This document shows, in pieces, positions 22,991-33,668 of a stretch of 64,000 bases of DNA; the stretch's first letter is position 1; each line of letters starts with the position of its first letter. A program made the position numbers and the translations under genes. The notes under the pieces are model-generated. The model saw only the letters and a list, made by a program, of their open reading frames with translations, made no database searches and was not told the origin of the DNA. The DNA is taken from positions 5,978,626-6,042,625 of the forward strand of contig OY811980.1 in assembly GCA_963681505.1 (NCBI GenBank), read 5' to 3'. Source of the stretch: Eunapius fragilis (lineage: Eukaryota > Porifera > Demospongiae > Spongillida > Spongillidae).

Positions 22991-23733
22991 ATGATGCATT
23001 ACGTAGCGGCGCGGTGCATGTGAATGTGCTGAGTGTGCATGTATGTATTGTCAATCTCTGTATTTGTGGTGCTGCTGTATATATTTCTTCACTTGTAAGC
23101 ACCTCTCCATTGTATGTATGCCCCATGTATTTCATATTGTGCGTTGGCTTTTTTTAATGCATGCTTTCATCCAGTACAATTGTCATTGTATTTGTCTACT
23201 AGTGTTTTTGTTCGCCTATACACAATAGTGTGATGGCGATATTGCTTGTCACTGATGTACTCTCAAACACCCCCGATCCACCCACCCCGCACTCGGCTGA
23301 TCAAATTAATTGTTTTGAGAGGAGTACGATTATATATATTATATATTGTAATCGTATACCTACCGACGCGAGTGACTTTTTTAATGACTTCATCATACTG
23401 CAGGATTTCTATATATATATGGACTTACTCTCGTAGGTTCCGATATACGCTCGTCCATAGAACTACATCTGATTCAATCCAATTCGGAATCGGCGAAAAG
23501 TTTCTATGAACAAAGAAAATATTCGTACACGTCATAACTAAGTTGTCAGTACAGGGCAACAATTGCTAGCCTGTATTACTACTAGAATTGTTAATGCTTA
23601 TTATGCTTAGCGCCGCATTTGTGTATCAATTGTGCATTTTGAAGGAGAATTGGCCGTTTTACAAGGACTATTAATAATAGTTGGTTTTTCCTATTGCTTG
23701 AGTCGCTTGGCTTTCGACCTACAGAACAACATA

Positions 23734-23805
23734 GCCGTGATCGTCTAGTGGTTAGGACATTGCGTTGTGGCCGCAATAACCCAGGTTCGAATCCTGGTTA
23801 CGGCA
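23734..23805 (+). tRNA. tRNA-His (GTG anticodon)
   Basis: A 72-nt cloverleaf. The acceptor stem is GCCGTGA with TTACGGC (one G-T pair) plus discriminator A. The D-arm contains 'GTCTAGTGGTTAGGAC'. The anticodon stem TTGCG/CGCAA encloses the loop TTGTGGC with anticodon GTG. The T-arm is CAGG-TTCGAAT-CCTG. There is no intron. Both internal polymerase III boxes are intact: the A box around 'TCGTCTAGTGG' and the B box GGTTCGAATCC at 23784-23794. Confidence 0.95.
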
Positions 23806-23817
23806 TCTTTAAAATTC

Positions 23818-23831
23818 TTTTTTTTTTTTTT
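23818..23831 (+). terminator. RNA polymerase III terminator
   Basis: A run of 14 T residues begins 13 bp after the mature 3' end of the tRNA-His, the standard stop signal for polymerase III. Confidence 0.85.
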
Positions 23832-24195
23832 GTTCCAATCCTGCATGTCAGGCCAGACCACGCCCCCTCATGTACGCATGACTACCATATACAAACCAAG
23901 CTCGAGGTACACTGTGTACAGTGAGTGAGAAGATGCGTGCTGTACTGATTATGTGCCGTGCGGCACTGGCCGGCTGGCCATTGGCAGCCTGATTTTCAAG
24001 ATGCACAATCCTATAATTTTTGCTTTCTCGTACCCCAGCATCTTTTCTAAGTGACTACTGAAATTGAGTGTTGTGGGTGTATCTTTAACTTTGGACATTT
24101 CTGGTTCAGTTCTAATATGTTGCGGTGATACAATACCGATGACGTCATGGTGTGTATTCATTTTAAAATAAAGCACACCGCTATATAATAGTACG

Positions 24196-27100
24196 ATGGA
24201 GGCAGTCGTGTCTACAGCTTCTGCCACTATGCTACTGTTCTATGGTACCTACGTAGTGATGGCACACGGTATCGCATTAGTCTTTGGGTGTGTGAGACAC
24301 CTTGTGCACACAAATTCACCGAATTATTGATTTGTTCTCATGCCCAACCAGCAAAAGGTGGCTTCACTCATGGCTGAAAGGAAATGCTACCGCAGGCGAC
24401 CACCTTCCTGGTGTTTCCATCATTAAGGTTGGCGTACTAACTTTTTACATGTAAGGCAAAGGACGGTTGGAATGCCGTGGGGCCTGGGGACGCGACTACG
24501 TGATTAAATTCATCGACGTCATGCTATCAACAACAAATCAATAATCGAAATTAACTGGTAAAAAATAATTGTCTCACTGGAGCTGATTTGTTTCACTGCC
24601 ATATGGTTATCAACTTGTAATGGCAAACTATTCATTAACACGAATCTGCTATCAATGTCTTTACAGTTCTGATTGTAATAAGGTCTGGTCCTCTGACTGT
24701 ATTCATGTACTGGATGAAAATTTGCGAATATATATTTTTTCTCTCCCCATAGCCAATTGTTGGCTTTGATATTAATCTGAAAATAAATCTGGAGACCTTC
24801 TTTCAGCTGTCATATTCCAAGGTTAGGCCAAGGGCCAAGTGTTTTTTTAAAATTATATAAAGCAGTCTACCATCAAATAACAATGCAGAATGTTTATACC
24901 CTTATCTTGCTATACATAGTCCCTATTGTTCTATTCCATCACTTGACATTTCATATTTTTCAAAACACTATTGTGCTCTAAATGCAGTGTAGCCCAGGTA
25001 CAGCATGCTTTTGTTTGACCAAACCCATTAGGGGAAACCTACAAATAGGCCCACCATGTTAAGTATACCTAGATCTGCATGGTAATGAATATTTTAGAAG
25101 TCCCAAGTTAAAGCAAAGGCTTCACTTATTTGTAGTGCATGTGGTCATCCTGTCTTCCTGGTTTGGTTTTCTCCTGCCTTGTAGTATGAGCTGCTCATCT
25201 GCATTGCCAAGTCCAACAATGATCCTGCTGAATCCTGTGTGAGGGAGCTGATGGACCAGTACCCTCACACTGATGCCAAGGTATTTGTTGGTGAGTGAGC
25301 AGGCAGTGGTAGTGAGGCTGTATGATGGGATGGAGTGATGGTGAGGCTGTAGGATAGGATAGTGATGGTGAGGCTGTATGATGGGATGGAGTGATGGTGA
25401 GGCTGTAGGATAGGATGGAGTGATGGTGAGGCTGTATGATGGGATGGAGTGATGGCGAGGCTGTATGATGGGATGGAGTGATGGTGAGGCTGTATGATGG
25501 GATGGAGTGTGTATGATGCAATGGAGTGATAATATGATGGGATGGAGGTAGTGTATGTGTACAGTGTGTTGTATAGTGGCACTAGCATTATTGTGCATGC
25601 AATTGAAATTACTTTCAGCGCAATTTCACTGTAAAAAAATATTGTGCCCATCCAAATAGGAGGAGAGATGGTGGGTGTGAACCCAAAGATTAACAACATG
25701 ATGCCAGCATATAGGCAAGCACAATATGACCTTATTTGGATTTGTGACAGTGGGATAGCAGGTACATGTATCTTAAAATGACGAATTTGTATCTCATTTA
25801 ATTTGTATCTCCTCCATTTGCCTGTGACTATGACTATTCTGACTGCTTGTATCTAACACCTGTTCATCATGTGACTACCTCAATGTGGTGCCTGTTCATC
25901 ATGTGACTACCTCAATGTGGTGCCTGTTCATCATGTGACTACCTCAATGTGGTGCCTGTTCATCATGTGACTACCTCAATGTGGTGCCTGTTCATCATGT
26001 GACTACCTCAATGTGGTGCCTGTTCATCATGTGACTACCTCAATGTGGTGTCTGTTCATCATGTGACTACCTCAATGTGGTGCCTGTTCGCCTTTCAGCT
26101 CTTCCCAATACTCTGCTTGAATTAATATCCCACATTGGTAGTCCCGATGTTGCATTAGTCCATCAGGTGCCTCTGTGTGGGTGTGTGAATCAATGTGATG
26201 TGTGGGTGTGTGCATCAGTGTGATGTGTGGGTGTGTGCTTCAATGTGATCTGTGGGTGTGTGCATCAGTGTGATCTGTGGGTGTGTGTATTAGTGTAATG
26301 TGTGGGTGTGTGCCAGTGTGATGTGTGGGTGTGTGCATCAGTATGATCTGGGGGTGTGTGCATTAGTGTAATGTGTGGGTGTGTGCATTAGTGTAATGTG
26401 TGGGTGTGCATCAGTGTGATGTGGGTGTGTGCATTAGTGTAATGTGTGGGTGTGCATCAGTGTGATGTGTGGGTGTGCATCAGTGTGATGTGTGGGTGTG
26501 CATCAGTGTGATGTGTGGGCGTGCATCAGTGTGATGTGTGGGCGTGCATCAGTGTGATGTGTGGGTGTGCATCAGTGTGATGTGTGGGTGTGCATCAGTG
26601 TGATGTGTGGGCGTGCATCAGTGTGATGTGTGGGCGTGCATCAGTGTGATGTGTGGGCATGCATCAGTGTGATGTGTGGGTGTGCATTAGTGTAATGTAT
26701 GGGTGTGTGCATCAGTGTGATGTGTGGGTGTGCATCAGTGTGATGTGTGGGTGTGTGCATCAGTGTGATGTGTGGGTGTGCATCAGTGTGATGTGTGGGC
26801 ATGCATCAGTGTGATGTGTGTGGGTGTGTGAATTAGTGTGATGTGTAAGTGCATCATCAGTGTGTTTGTAAATCATAAAAGATTAACTTATTGTATACTT
26901 CCAATTATGCACAGCTCCCCTACGTTGGTCCGACTGGAGACAGCTTTGCCTCACTCCTGGACAAGGTAGTAGTGCTGCTGTGGTGGTGGGGGGTGGGGCT
27001 AGATTTCATTTCTTTTTTTCCTTTCAGGTGTACTTTGGCACCCAACATTCGCGTGTGTACCTTGTGGCAAACTACTTTGGTCAGAACTGTGCCAATGGGA

Positions 27101-30100
27101 TGTCTTGGCTCATCAGGAAGGTGGCCCTGGAGTCAGTGGGAGGTCTGGGCGCCTTCTCTGAGTACTTAGCTGAAGACTTCACCATTGGCAAAGCCCTCTG
27201 GACCAGGTAGGTGGTGGGCATGAAGTGGAAAGTGGAGTCCAATTTTAGCTCTACGTGCGGATATGTACATTAGTGTTGAGAGTTTCAAAGCTCGTATTTT
27301 TTAATGCATAATATACTAGGCATCTACTGCACGGTATGTTTGTACACCGCTGTGTAAAGGAAACAATTTTTTTTTTTGCGTTTCACTGTTTGAGCATTCT
27401 AGCAATATTTCACATTGTATAAGTCCTTACCTGTTTGGGCCTGAAGCTCTGAAAGCCTAACTCCTTTATCTCCCCTTAAAAGCCTAACTCCTTTATCTCC
27501 CCTTAAAAGCCTAACTCCTTTATCTCCCCTTAAAAGCCTAACTAACTCCTTTATCTCCCCTTAAAAGCCTAACTCCTTTATCTCCCCTTAAAAGCCTAAC
27601 TCCTTTATCTCCCCTTAAAAGCCTAACTCCTTTATCTCCCCTTAAAAGCCTAACTCCTTTATCTCCCCTTAAAAGCCTAACTCCTTTATCTCCCCTTTAT
27701 CTCCCCTTAAAAGCCTAACTCCTTTATCTCCCCTTTATCTCCCCTTAAAAGCCTAACTCCTTTATCTCCCCTTTATCTCCCCTTAAAAGCCTAACCCCTT
27801 TATCTCCCCTTAAAAGCCTAACTCCTTTATCTCCCCTTTATCTCCCCTTAAAAGCCTAACTCCTTTATCTCCCCTTTATCTCCATTTAAAAGCCTAACTC
27901 CTTTATCTCCCCTTTATCTCCCCTTAAAAGCCTAACTCCTTTATCTCCCCTTTATCTCCCCTTAAAAGCCTAACTCCTTTATCTCCCCTTTATCTCCCCT
28001 TAAAAGCCTAACTCCTTTATCTCCCCTTAAAAGCCTAACTCCTTTATCTCCCCTTAAAAGCCTAACTCCTTTATCTCCCCTTAAAAGCCTAACTCCTTTA
28101 TCTCCCCTTAAAAGCCTAACTCCTTTATCTCCCCTTAAAAGCCTAACTCCTTTATCTCCCCTTAAAAGCCTAACTCCTTTATCTCCCCTTAAAAGCCTCA
28201 CTCCTTTATCTCCCCTTAAAAGCCTAACTCCTTTATCTCCCCTTAAAAGCCTAACTCCTTTATCTCCCCTTAAAAGCCTCACTCCTTTATCTCCCCTTAA
28301 AAGCCTAACTCCTTTATCTCCCCTTAAAAGCCTAACTCCTTTATCTCCCCTTAATAGCCTGACTCCTACCAGCTCATCATGGTGGAGGTACTAAGTGTGT
28401 ACTTGGCAATGCACAAAACGTACCTCGCAGTAGATGTCCGGTACATTGGACATTTTTAATGATGCTGCTGTAAAGATGTCACCCTGGGTGTCCAAAGACT
28501 CCCCCCACCAAAGTGGACATATTTTCTCTCAACAGGCGGTGGAAGCTAGCCATGAGCACCCTACCTGCCCTGCAGAATGGAGGGGGTAGGACCTTGGGCT
28601 CATACCAGGCACGTGTAGTCAGGTGAGGCTCTCCTTGCATTGCGGGAGGGGATTAAAGGCATCAAGTTACTTGGCTTTGGGATGGATGTGTGTACCTGTG
28701 GCTATATGTGGTACCTGTGCATGTGGCCATGAGAAGGGTGAATTGATGGTGAATTTCTAAATGTTATTTCTTGCACCAGGACATTTTTTCAACTAATACA
28801 ATACTCCTCCCCCTCCATCCACCTCCCTCCTCTCTCCCCTCCCCTTCCCCTCCTCTCTCCCCTCCCCTTCCCCTCCTCTCTCCCCTCCCCTTCCCCTCCT
28901 CTCTCCCCTCCCCTTCCCCTCCTCTCTCCCCTCCCCTTCCCCTCCTCTCTCCCCTCCCCTTCCCCTCCTCTCTCCCCTCCCCTTCCCCTCCTCTCTCCCC
29001 TCCCCTTCTCCCCCTCCTCTCTCCCCTCCCCTTCTCCCCCTCTTCTCCTCCTCCTCCCCTCCTCCCCCTCCCTCCCTCCCCTCCATCCTCTTCCCCCTCC
29101 TCCCTCACCCTTCCTCTCTCCCTTCTCCCTCCCCCCCCCTCCTCCTCCCCTCCCTCCTCTCCCTTCCCCTCCCCCCTCTCCCCACCTCATTCTTCCAGGT
29201 GGGGAAGGCTGCGTGCCACAATGATGCCTTGGCCGGGACTCCTGGAGCCCTTCACTGAGTGCCTTGTGCTAGGGCTGCTTGCCTCTGTGGCCGCCTCCCA
29301 CCTCTTTGGTGTAGGCGTGGCTTGGTTTTTCGTTGTTCACGTGGGGGTGTGGCTCTGCTGTGACCTCCTCCTCCTGACGATTGTCGAGGTAATGTGTGAT
29401 AAGATGTGTGCAGGAAAGATTGAGGGGTGTGGAGAGAAAGAGGTGGGGTTAGGTGCAGTTATGATGTGGGTGGGAAGGGGTGAGGTTTCAAGGGAGGAGG
29501 AGGGGGGGGGGGTACAGTGTGAATCTTGTATAAGTCCCCTTGGGATTGTTCACACCACATGTTTTGAATAGCTATAAGCAAAGGCGTAGCGTATCAAAGT
29601 AGTGCTGTATAGATATGTGCGTGTGCCCCTTCTCGTCCTCATCAGTATGATTTATGATGTCTCATTAATCCTTGACCACAATGATGGTAGCGTAAGGAGT
29701 CGAGTTCACTACGGCCCCACATGTGAAGAAGGCTTTTCCTGTTCAGTTTAGACATCATGTCTGCCTTTATAGACTTCTATTGGTGGAATTCTTGTTCAGA
29801 ACTCTGCCTTATCAGCTATTGCAGTAGGGTGCAACAATAGTATAATTCAATCAGAGTGTTTTTAATGTATACTGGTGCATAAAGTGGGTGTGGCCTAGCC
29901 TGTTAGGTTCGGCCTTTGGCAACCCTTGGAAGGGGGGACAGTTGGGGGCGTGTGGGGTGATGGGGGAGGGATGTAGTCAGAGCTACCCTGATATAATGAA
30001 GTGGCCATAAGTAGGGCGTGTGAGGGGATTTGTGACTGGCAGCTCGTGTTTGCAGGGCAGGATGGTGGGACCACTATGGAAGGTGCTGCTTGCATGGGCA

Positions 30101-30217
30101 GTCAGTGAGCTGTGGACTATTCCGCTGTTTGTGGCTGGAATCTGGAGCAGAGAAGTGGTGTGGCGGGGGGCGAGGTACAGGTTATGCCTTGGAGGAAAAG
30201 CTGTAAAGCTTGACTGA
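24196..30217 (+). CDS. UGCG: Ceramide glucosyltransferase (glucosylceramide synthase)
   Basis: Eleven exons join in perfect phase to 393 residues (human 394): 24196-24287, 24352-24427, 24753-24821, 25185-25290, 25660-25761, 26099-26166, 26915-26965, 27028-27206, 28536-28622, 29199-29388 and 30056-30217. The family transfers glucose from UDP-glucose to ceramide on the cytosolic Golgi face, the first step to glycosphingolipids. An N-terminal membrane segment precedes 'LPGVSIIKP' and '[15 protein letters not shown]'. Family motifs include '[13 protein letters not shown]', '[10 protein letters not shown]' (D2), '[10 protein letters not shown]' (D3) and 'QARVVRW' (Q/RxxRW, across exons 9-10). The His of 'GTQHSR' matches human H193. 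The animal D1 stretch QDHDD is here KSNND, so only its last Asp is kept. Two hydrophobic C-terminal segments lie in exons 10-11. Most introns are filled by minisatellites. Confidence 0.93.
25306..25540. repeat. Minisatellite in UGCG intron 4
   Basis: About eight copies of a 28-29 bp unit ('gtgatggtgaggctgtatga' plus 'tgggatgga'), starting within 20 bp of the splice donor. Confidence 0.9.
25859..26092. repeat. 32 bp minisatellite in UGCG intron 5
   Basis: About seven nearly perfect copies of 'cctgttcatcatgtgactac' plus 'ctcaatgtggtg'. The last copy runs to within 10 bp of the exon 6 acceptor. Such homogeneity points to recent expansion. Confidence 0.92.
26170..26865. repeat. Minisatellite in UGCG intron 6
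   Basis: About 30 copies of a 22-24 bp unit built on 'gtgtgggtgtgcatcagtgtgat', starting only a few bases after the donor at 26167, whose own sequence resembles the unit. Confidence 0.9.
27445..28370. repeat. 27 bp minisatellite in UGCG intron 8
   Basis: More than 30 copies of 'aaaagcctaactcctttatc' plus 'tcccctt'. A longer subtype in the middle (27690-28000) duplicates 'tttatctcccc' within the unit, so two unit lengths coexist as blocks. The minus-strand open frame through it is a consequence of the unit being a multiple of three. Confidence 0.93.
28800..29190. repeat. CT-rich polypyrimidine tract in UGCG intron 9
   Basis: About 390 bp of almost pure C/T with an 18 bp quasi-repeat ('ctctctcccctccccttccc'), reaching the exon 10 acceptor at 29198. 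It functions, at least in part, as an extremely long polypyrimidine tract. Confidence 0.92.
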
Positions 30218-30879
30218 TTGCTGTGAACATGTCCATGTTTTGTTTTTTTAATTTTATTTTATTGTTACATAAAAATGTGTGCTTCTTAGCCGTTGAATTC
30301 CTGGGGGCTTTGGGGGGAAAAGAAGCTCAGTACTGTTTCTCCCGTCTTTGCCTGTCCATGCACCAAAACAACACGTAGAATCATCTAAAAAGTCAACGCT
30401 TGATAGAGTACCCATGTACAGGCTGTATACATTTTGATACAGACATTTTACATCCTGTACCAGAATGTAGGTGCTCAACCACTTGTAGAATCAATTTTTG
30501 ATTTTTTACCTGTGAACCTTGCCTGGTTAGATCCTCTGCCAGAGCCATTATGCCGAGGTCCTTCACCTCCGTAGCTTGACGTATAGTGGTTTAATTAGGT
30601 TTCTTCTTATGGCAAACTTGTATTGCAAACTTAATATCATCCTTGTCTGGTCTAACACCAGACCCATAATGATGAGATCACTGGTGCCGGCTACTGGAGA
30701 TTAACATATAATTCTTCTTGTTTATGATAATAATTATGAATAATGATGTAGATTAATTTTAATAATGTGTTTCAAAATCATTGTTCAAAGTAATAAATAA
30801 ATGCAACACAAGGTCAGAAAATAGAACCCCAGTGTCAAATTCAGTTTCGAGGGCTACCTAGGCTAGCCTAGCAAGATGG

Positions 30880-31145
30880 CTCTTGCGTATAAATCAGCCT
30901 GTCCGTGTTTTTTAACGACGAAAATGATACTTCGCCATAATATATGGGACAAATTGTGTCAAGTTTATTAAAATGTTCTCCGTTTGAATCTTTATCTTAA
31001 ATGCGTTCAATTGGATAAACGGTATTCCCCAATACTTCATCGGGCCATGCCTACAATAAAGTAATTAAGGTTCTGGAACAAATAAAGAGCGTTACCTCTA
31101 GGCGTTCAAAGCTGAAATATCTTTTCTGCAGGATTGTTCAATGGG
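30880..31145. mobile_element. Relic related to an arm of the 46.1 kb foldback element
   Basis: Collinear short matches to 46135-46350 are visible: 'cgaaaatg.tacttcg', 'gtttgaatc..tat', 'aaagagcgttacc.c.aggcgttcaaa' and 'tatcttttctgcag'. It ends about 110 bp upstream of the gene starting at 31256. It is degenerate, and no opposite arm was found nearby. Confidence 0.5.
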
Positions 31146-31255
31146 ACGCGGCTTGCCTAATCATTATAAAAATAATGTGCTGGGGACGAGACAGGCGGGG
31201 CTTGTCGCGTGAATTATTGTGCACCCATAGCAACGGCTGGTGAAAAAGCCAGCCC

Positions 31256-32178
31256 ATGGCTTCCAGTGCGGGAGCTACGAAAGGAAGCTCTCCTTTAGTT
31301 AGCATCAGAGATGGCGCGTCCGCGGAACGACCCTTGGCGGAGGCACTGGCAGACACAGCAACTGTGCCAAAAAAGGAGGGGGTGTTTCCCACGCTCAGAA
31401 AGACGGAGCGATTCTCTGCTTACCATCCAATGATTCCAAAGAGGTACATACCCGCATGGCAGGTGGACATGAAGAACAGGAAATTGATTATCAAGGTACG
31501 ATATAAATGGATGTCGAATTCATACGTGCTTGGAAATGGTCCACTGATGCACAAGGCCCGTGGGAGCAGTTGTGAGCCCGGGGTAACAGCATTTTGGGGC
31601 TACTGTTTTGCCATAACACGATACAATTTAGGACCACGAGGCCTCCAATTATACCTTGAGGCCGCTTACCCCCTCTCTCACCGGCCCTGTCCATGCAGCA
31701 TTGCTGCATGCATCATCATCATCATATAGCCTTGCATGGGTACGACGTTCAGTTCTTGCCGTAGATTTTACAAAACATGATCATCCGTTTGTACAGAACT
31801 GTCAGGCTGCTGAAAATCAATCCTGGGTTGGACACGTAAGCTACTTCTGGGAGGGCAGAGGTAAGCAATGCGCTGAGCAGATGTTCTAGCTGACATTCTT
31901 CGTCTTCCACAGAGAGGTTAAGTGCCACTAAGACAAGTGTGTATAGCTCAGTGATAGGCTATACCAGGTCCTTTCACAGGAACAGTTCGCCGTTCTCAAG
32001 ATACAATAGTGCTTTAGTGACGATGAACTCGTAGAGTCCCACCAAGACTTATGTTTTTTTTTTTTTTTTTTTTGTTTTTTTTTTTGTTTGTTTGTTCGTA
32101 TTGTATACAGGTAAATATAGAAGAAGATATATTATAGTATTGAAAACTTTTATTATATACTATACAGGATTTCTATGA
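31256..32178 (+). CDS. Small three-exon gene of unknown function
   Basis: Exons 31256-31495, 31797-31860 and 32168-32178 join in phase to 104 residues. Exon 1 begins MASSAGATKGSS and contains 'VPKKEGVFPTLRKTERFSAY' and 'IPKRYIPAWQVDMKNRKLII'. Exon 2 is Trp/aromatic-rich ('SWVGHVSYFWEGR'). Exon 3 adds only three codons and the stop. There is no signal peptide or membrane segment. The compact layout is reminiscent of small cytoskeletal or ciliary proteins, but I do not recognise the family. The tiny last exon is the least certain part. It lies tail to tail with the adaptor gene ending at 32418. Confidence 0.5.
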
Positions 32179-32417
32179 AGCGTGAATCTCGGTATGACTC
32201 TAAGCTATTGCAGATAGTTATTGAGTTGCGCGAATTAAAATCATACAACTGCTCGGTTTCGTACATGTATAAGCTTGTGCCAATCTTCAGTTGCCATTTA
32301 AAGATTTTGCAAATATATTTGTTGGAACCGGAAAGTACATACGTTAACTGGTCAGCAAATTAAGAGAGTGCATAAAGGAATCATATTACAACCTAAATTT
32401 ATAGTCACTGTTCTGCA

Positions 32418-33637
32418 TTACTGTACAAAGTGATTATCAAACCCTGATGTTGACTGGTGATTAGGGCTTTTGATATTTTTGGACAAGCCACTGAAAGGTG
32501 TCTTTACAAAGGAATCTTCAAACATGGATTTTTGTCCTGATGCTGGGGACTCTAATGACTGGAAATTGTCTTCAAATGAGTTAAAAATTAGGGACACTTG
32601 GAATTTGTCTTCAAAAGACAGAGTTTGGTGAGTGTCTCCTGTCAGAAAGGGGTCAGAAGATGGCGACACAAAGCTATCCTCAAATGTGTGGTGAGTCAAT
32701 AATGTGGGGTCTGTTGCATCAGCTGGCACATTTGGGCTTGGTTGGGGTGGGGGCAGGAAATTGTCTTCAAACGGGCCTGCCGAGGCATGGGCTCTTTCAG
32801 AAGGCTGGGAACCAGAATGGAGAGGTAGGTCACCTTTCAGTGACAACGAGCTGGGATCGTACGGCTGAGTGTCCTTAACCTGGTCTGGCTTTGGTGCTGG
32901 CACAATGCTATCATCAAAGGCAGCTTCCCAATCTCTGCCAGGAGGACATGGTTCACTGATTGCACTCTTTGCAGGACCAGAATTAGGGTTTGGAGCGAGT
33001 TTGATGCCTCCCTCTCCCTCCTGGTCTGTGCTGCTACTCCCTGCTCTGCTGCCAGTATTCTTCCCATCCTTGGCTGCCTCATTTTCCACGGTTGTGGAAG
33101 CCAGACTACTGCCACTAACACCGGCCGCTCTGTTTTGAATGTTTGGACCCTGGAAGCCATCTTGGTCGGGGGGGCTTGCTATGGAAAACTGGATTGCCTG
33201 GATGGTCAGTGCTGGTGAAGGCTGTGCCATGCGTTGAGCATTCTGCGGACTAGGGGTTAACAGCACAGAGCTGTATGAGGGGTTGGGGAGCACCACAGAT
33301 GTCCATGATGTCCGTGAGGCTACCGAGCCAGCGCTGAGGGGAGTTTGGTTAGGACTGACTGGAGACTGGTAGGTGATCGGTGCGAGAGGGGAAGACTGCC
33401 ATTTTGGGGCAAATACTTCTTCTTGTGAGGGTGGTGAAACAACACTCACGTTTGCATACTGCGCGTAGCTTGCGATGGTGGGACCCGCATATCCAGGAGC
33501 ACTGGTAGCATGCCGCGGTGGGGAGAGGTGAGAGAACATATCCACACCAGCAGCAGTGTGAGCAGAAGCTGTGTATCCCCTTTGATCTCCACTCCGCTGG
33601 TCCTGTTGGGTCATGGATGTACACCAGTTCACTCCAT

Positions 33638-33668
<31 letters not shown>

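Noticed and set aside
25859-26092. Regular direct repeats resembling a CRISPR array
   Set aside because: There are no spacers: the 32 bp units are contiguous. The locus is an intron of a eukaryotic gene.
27962-28282. 106-codon ORF with LLRGDKGVR repeats
   Set aside because: 27 bp intronic minisatellite read on the minus strand; no start context or homology.
28764-29190. Overlapping ORFs in CT-rich sequence
   Set aside because: Low-complexity polypyrimidine intron of UGCG. Only the segment from 29199 is coding, as exon 10.
30490-30720. Repeated 'ctggttagatcctctgcc' and 'ctggtctaacaccagaccc' segments considered as an LTR or tRNA-like element
   Set aside because: The matches are short and imperfect, no cloverleaf forms and no paired terminal repeats were found.
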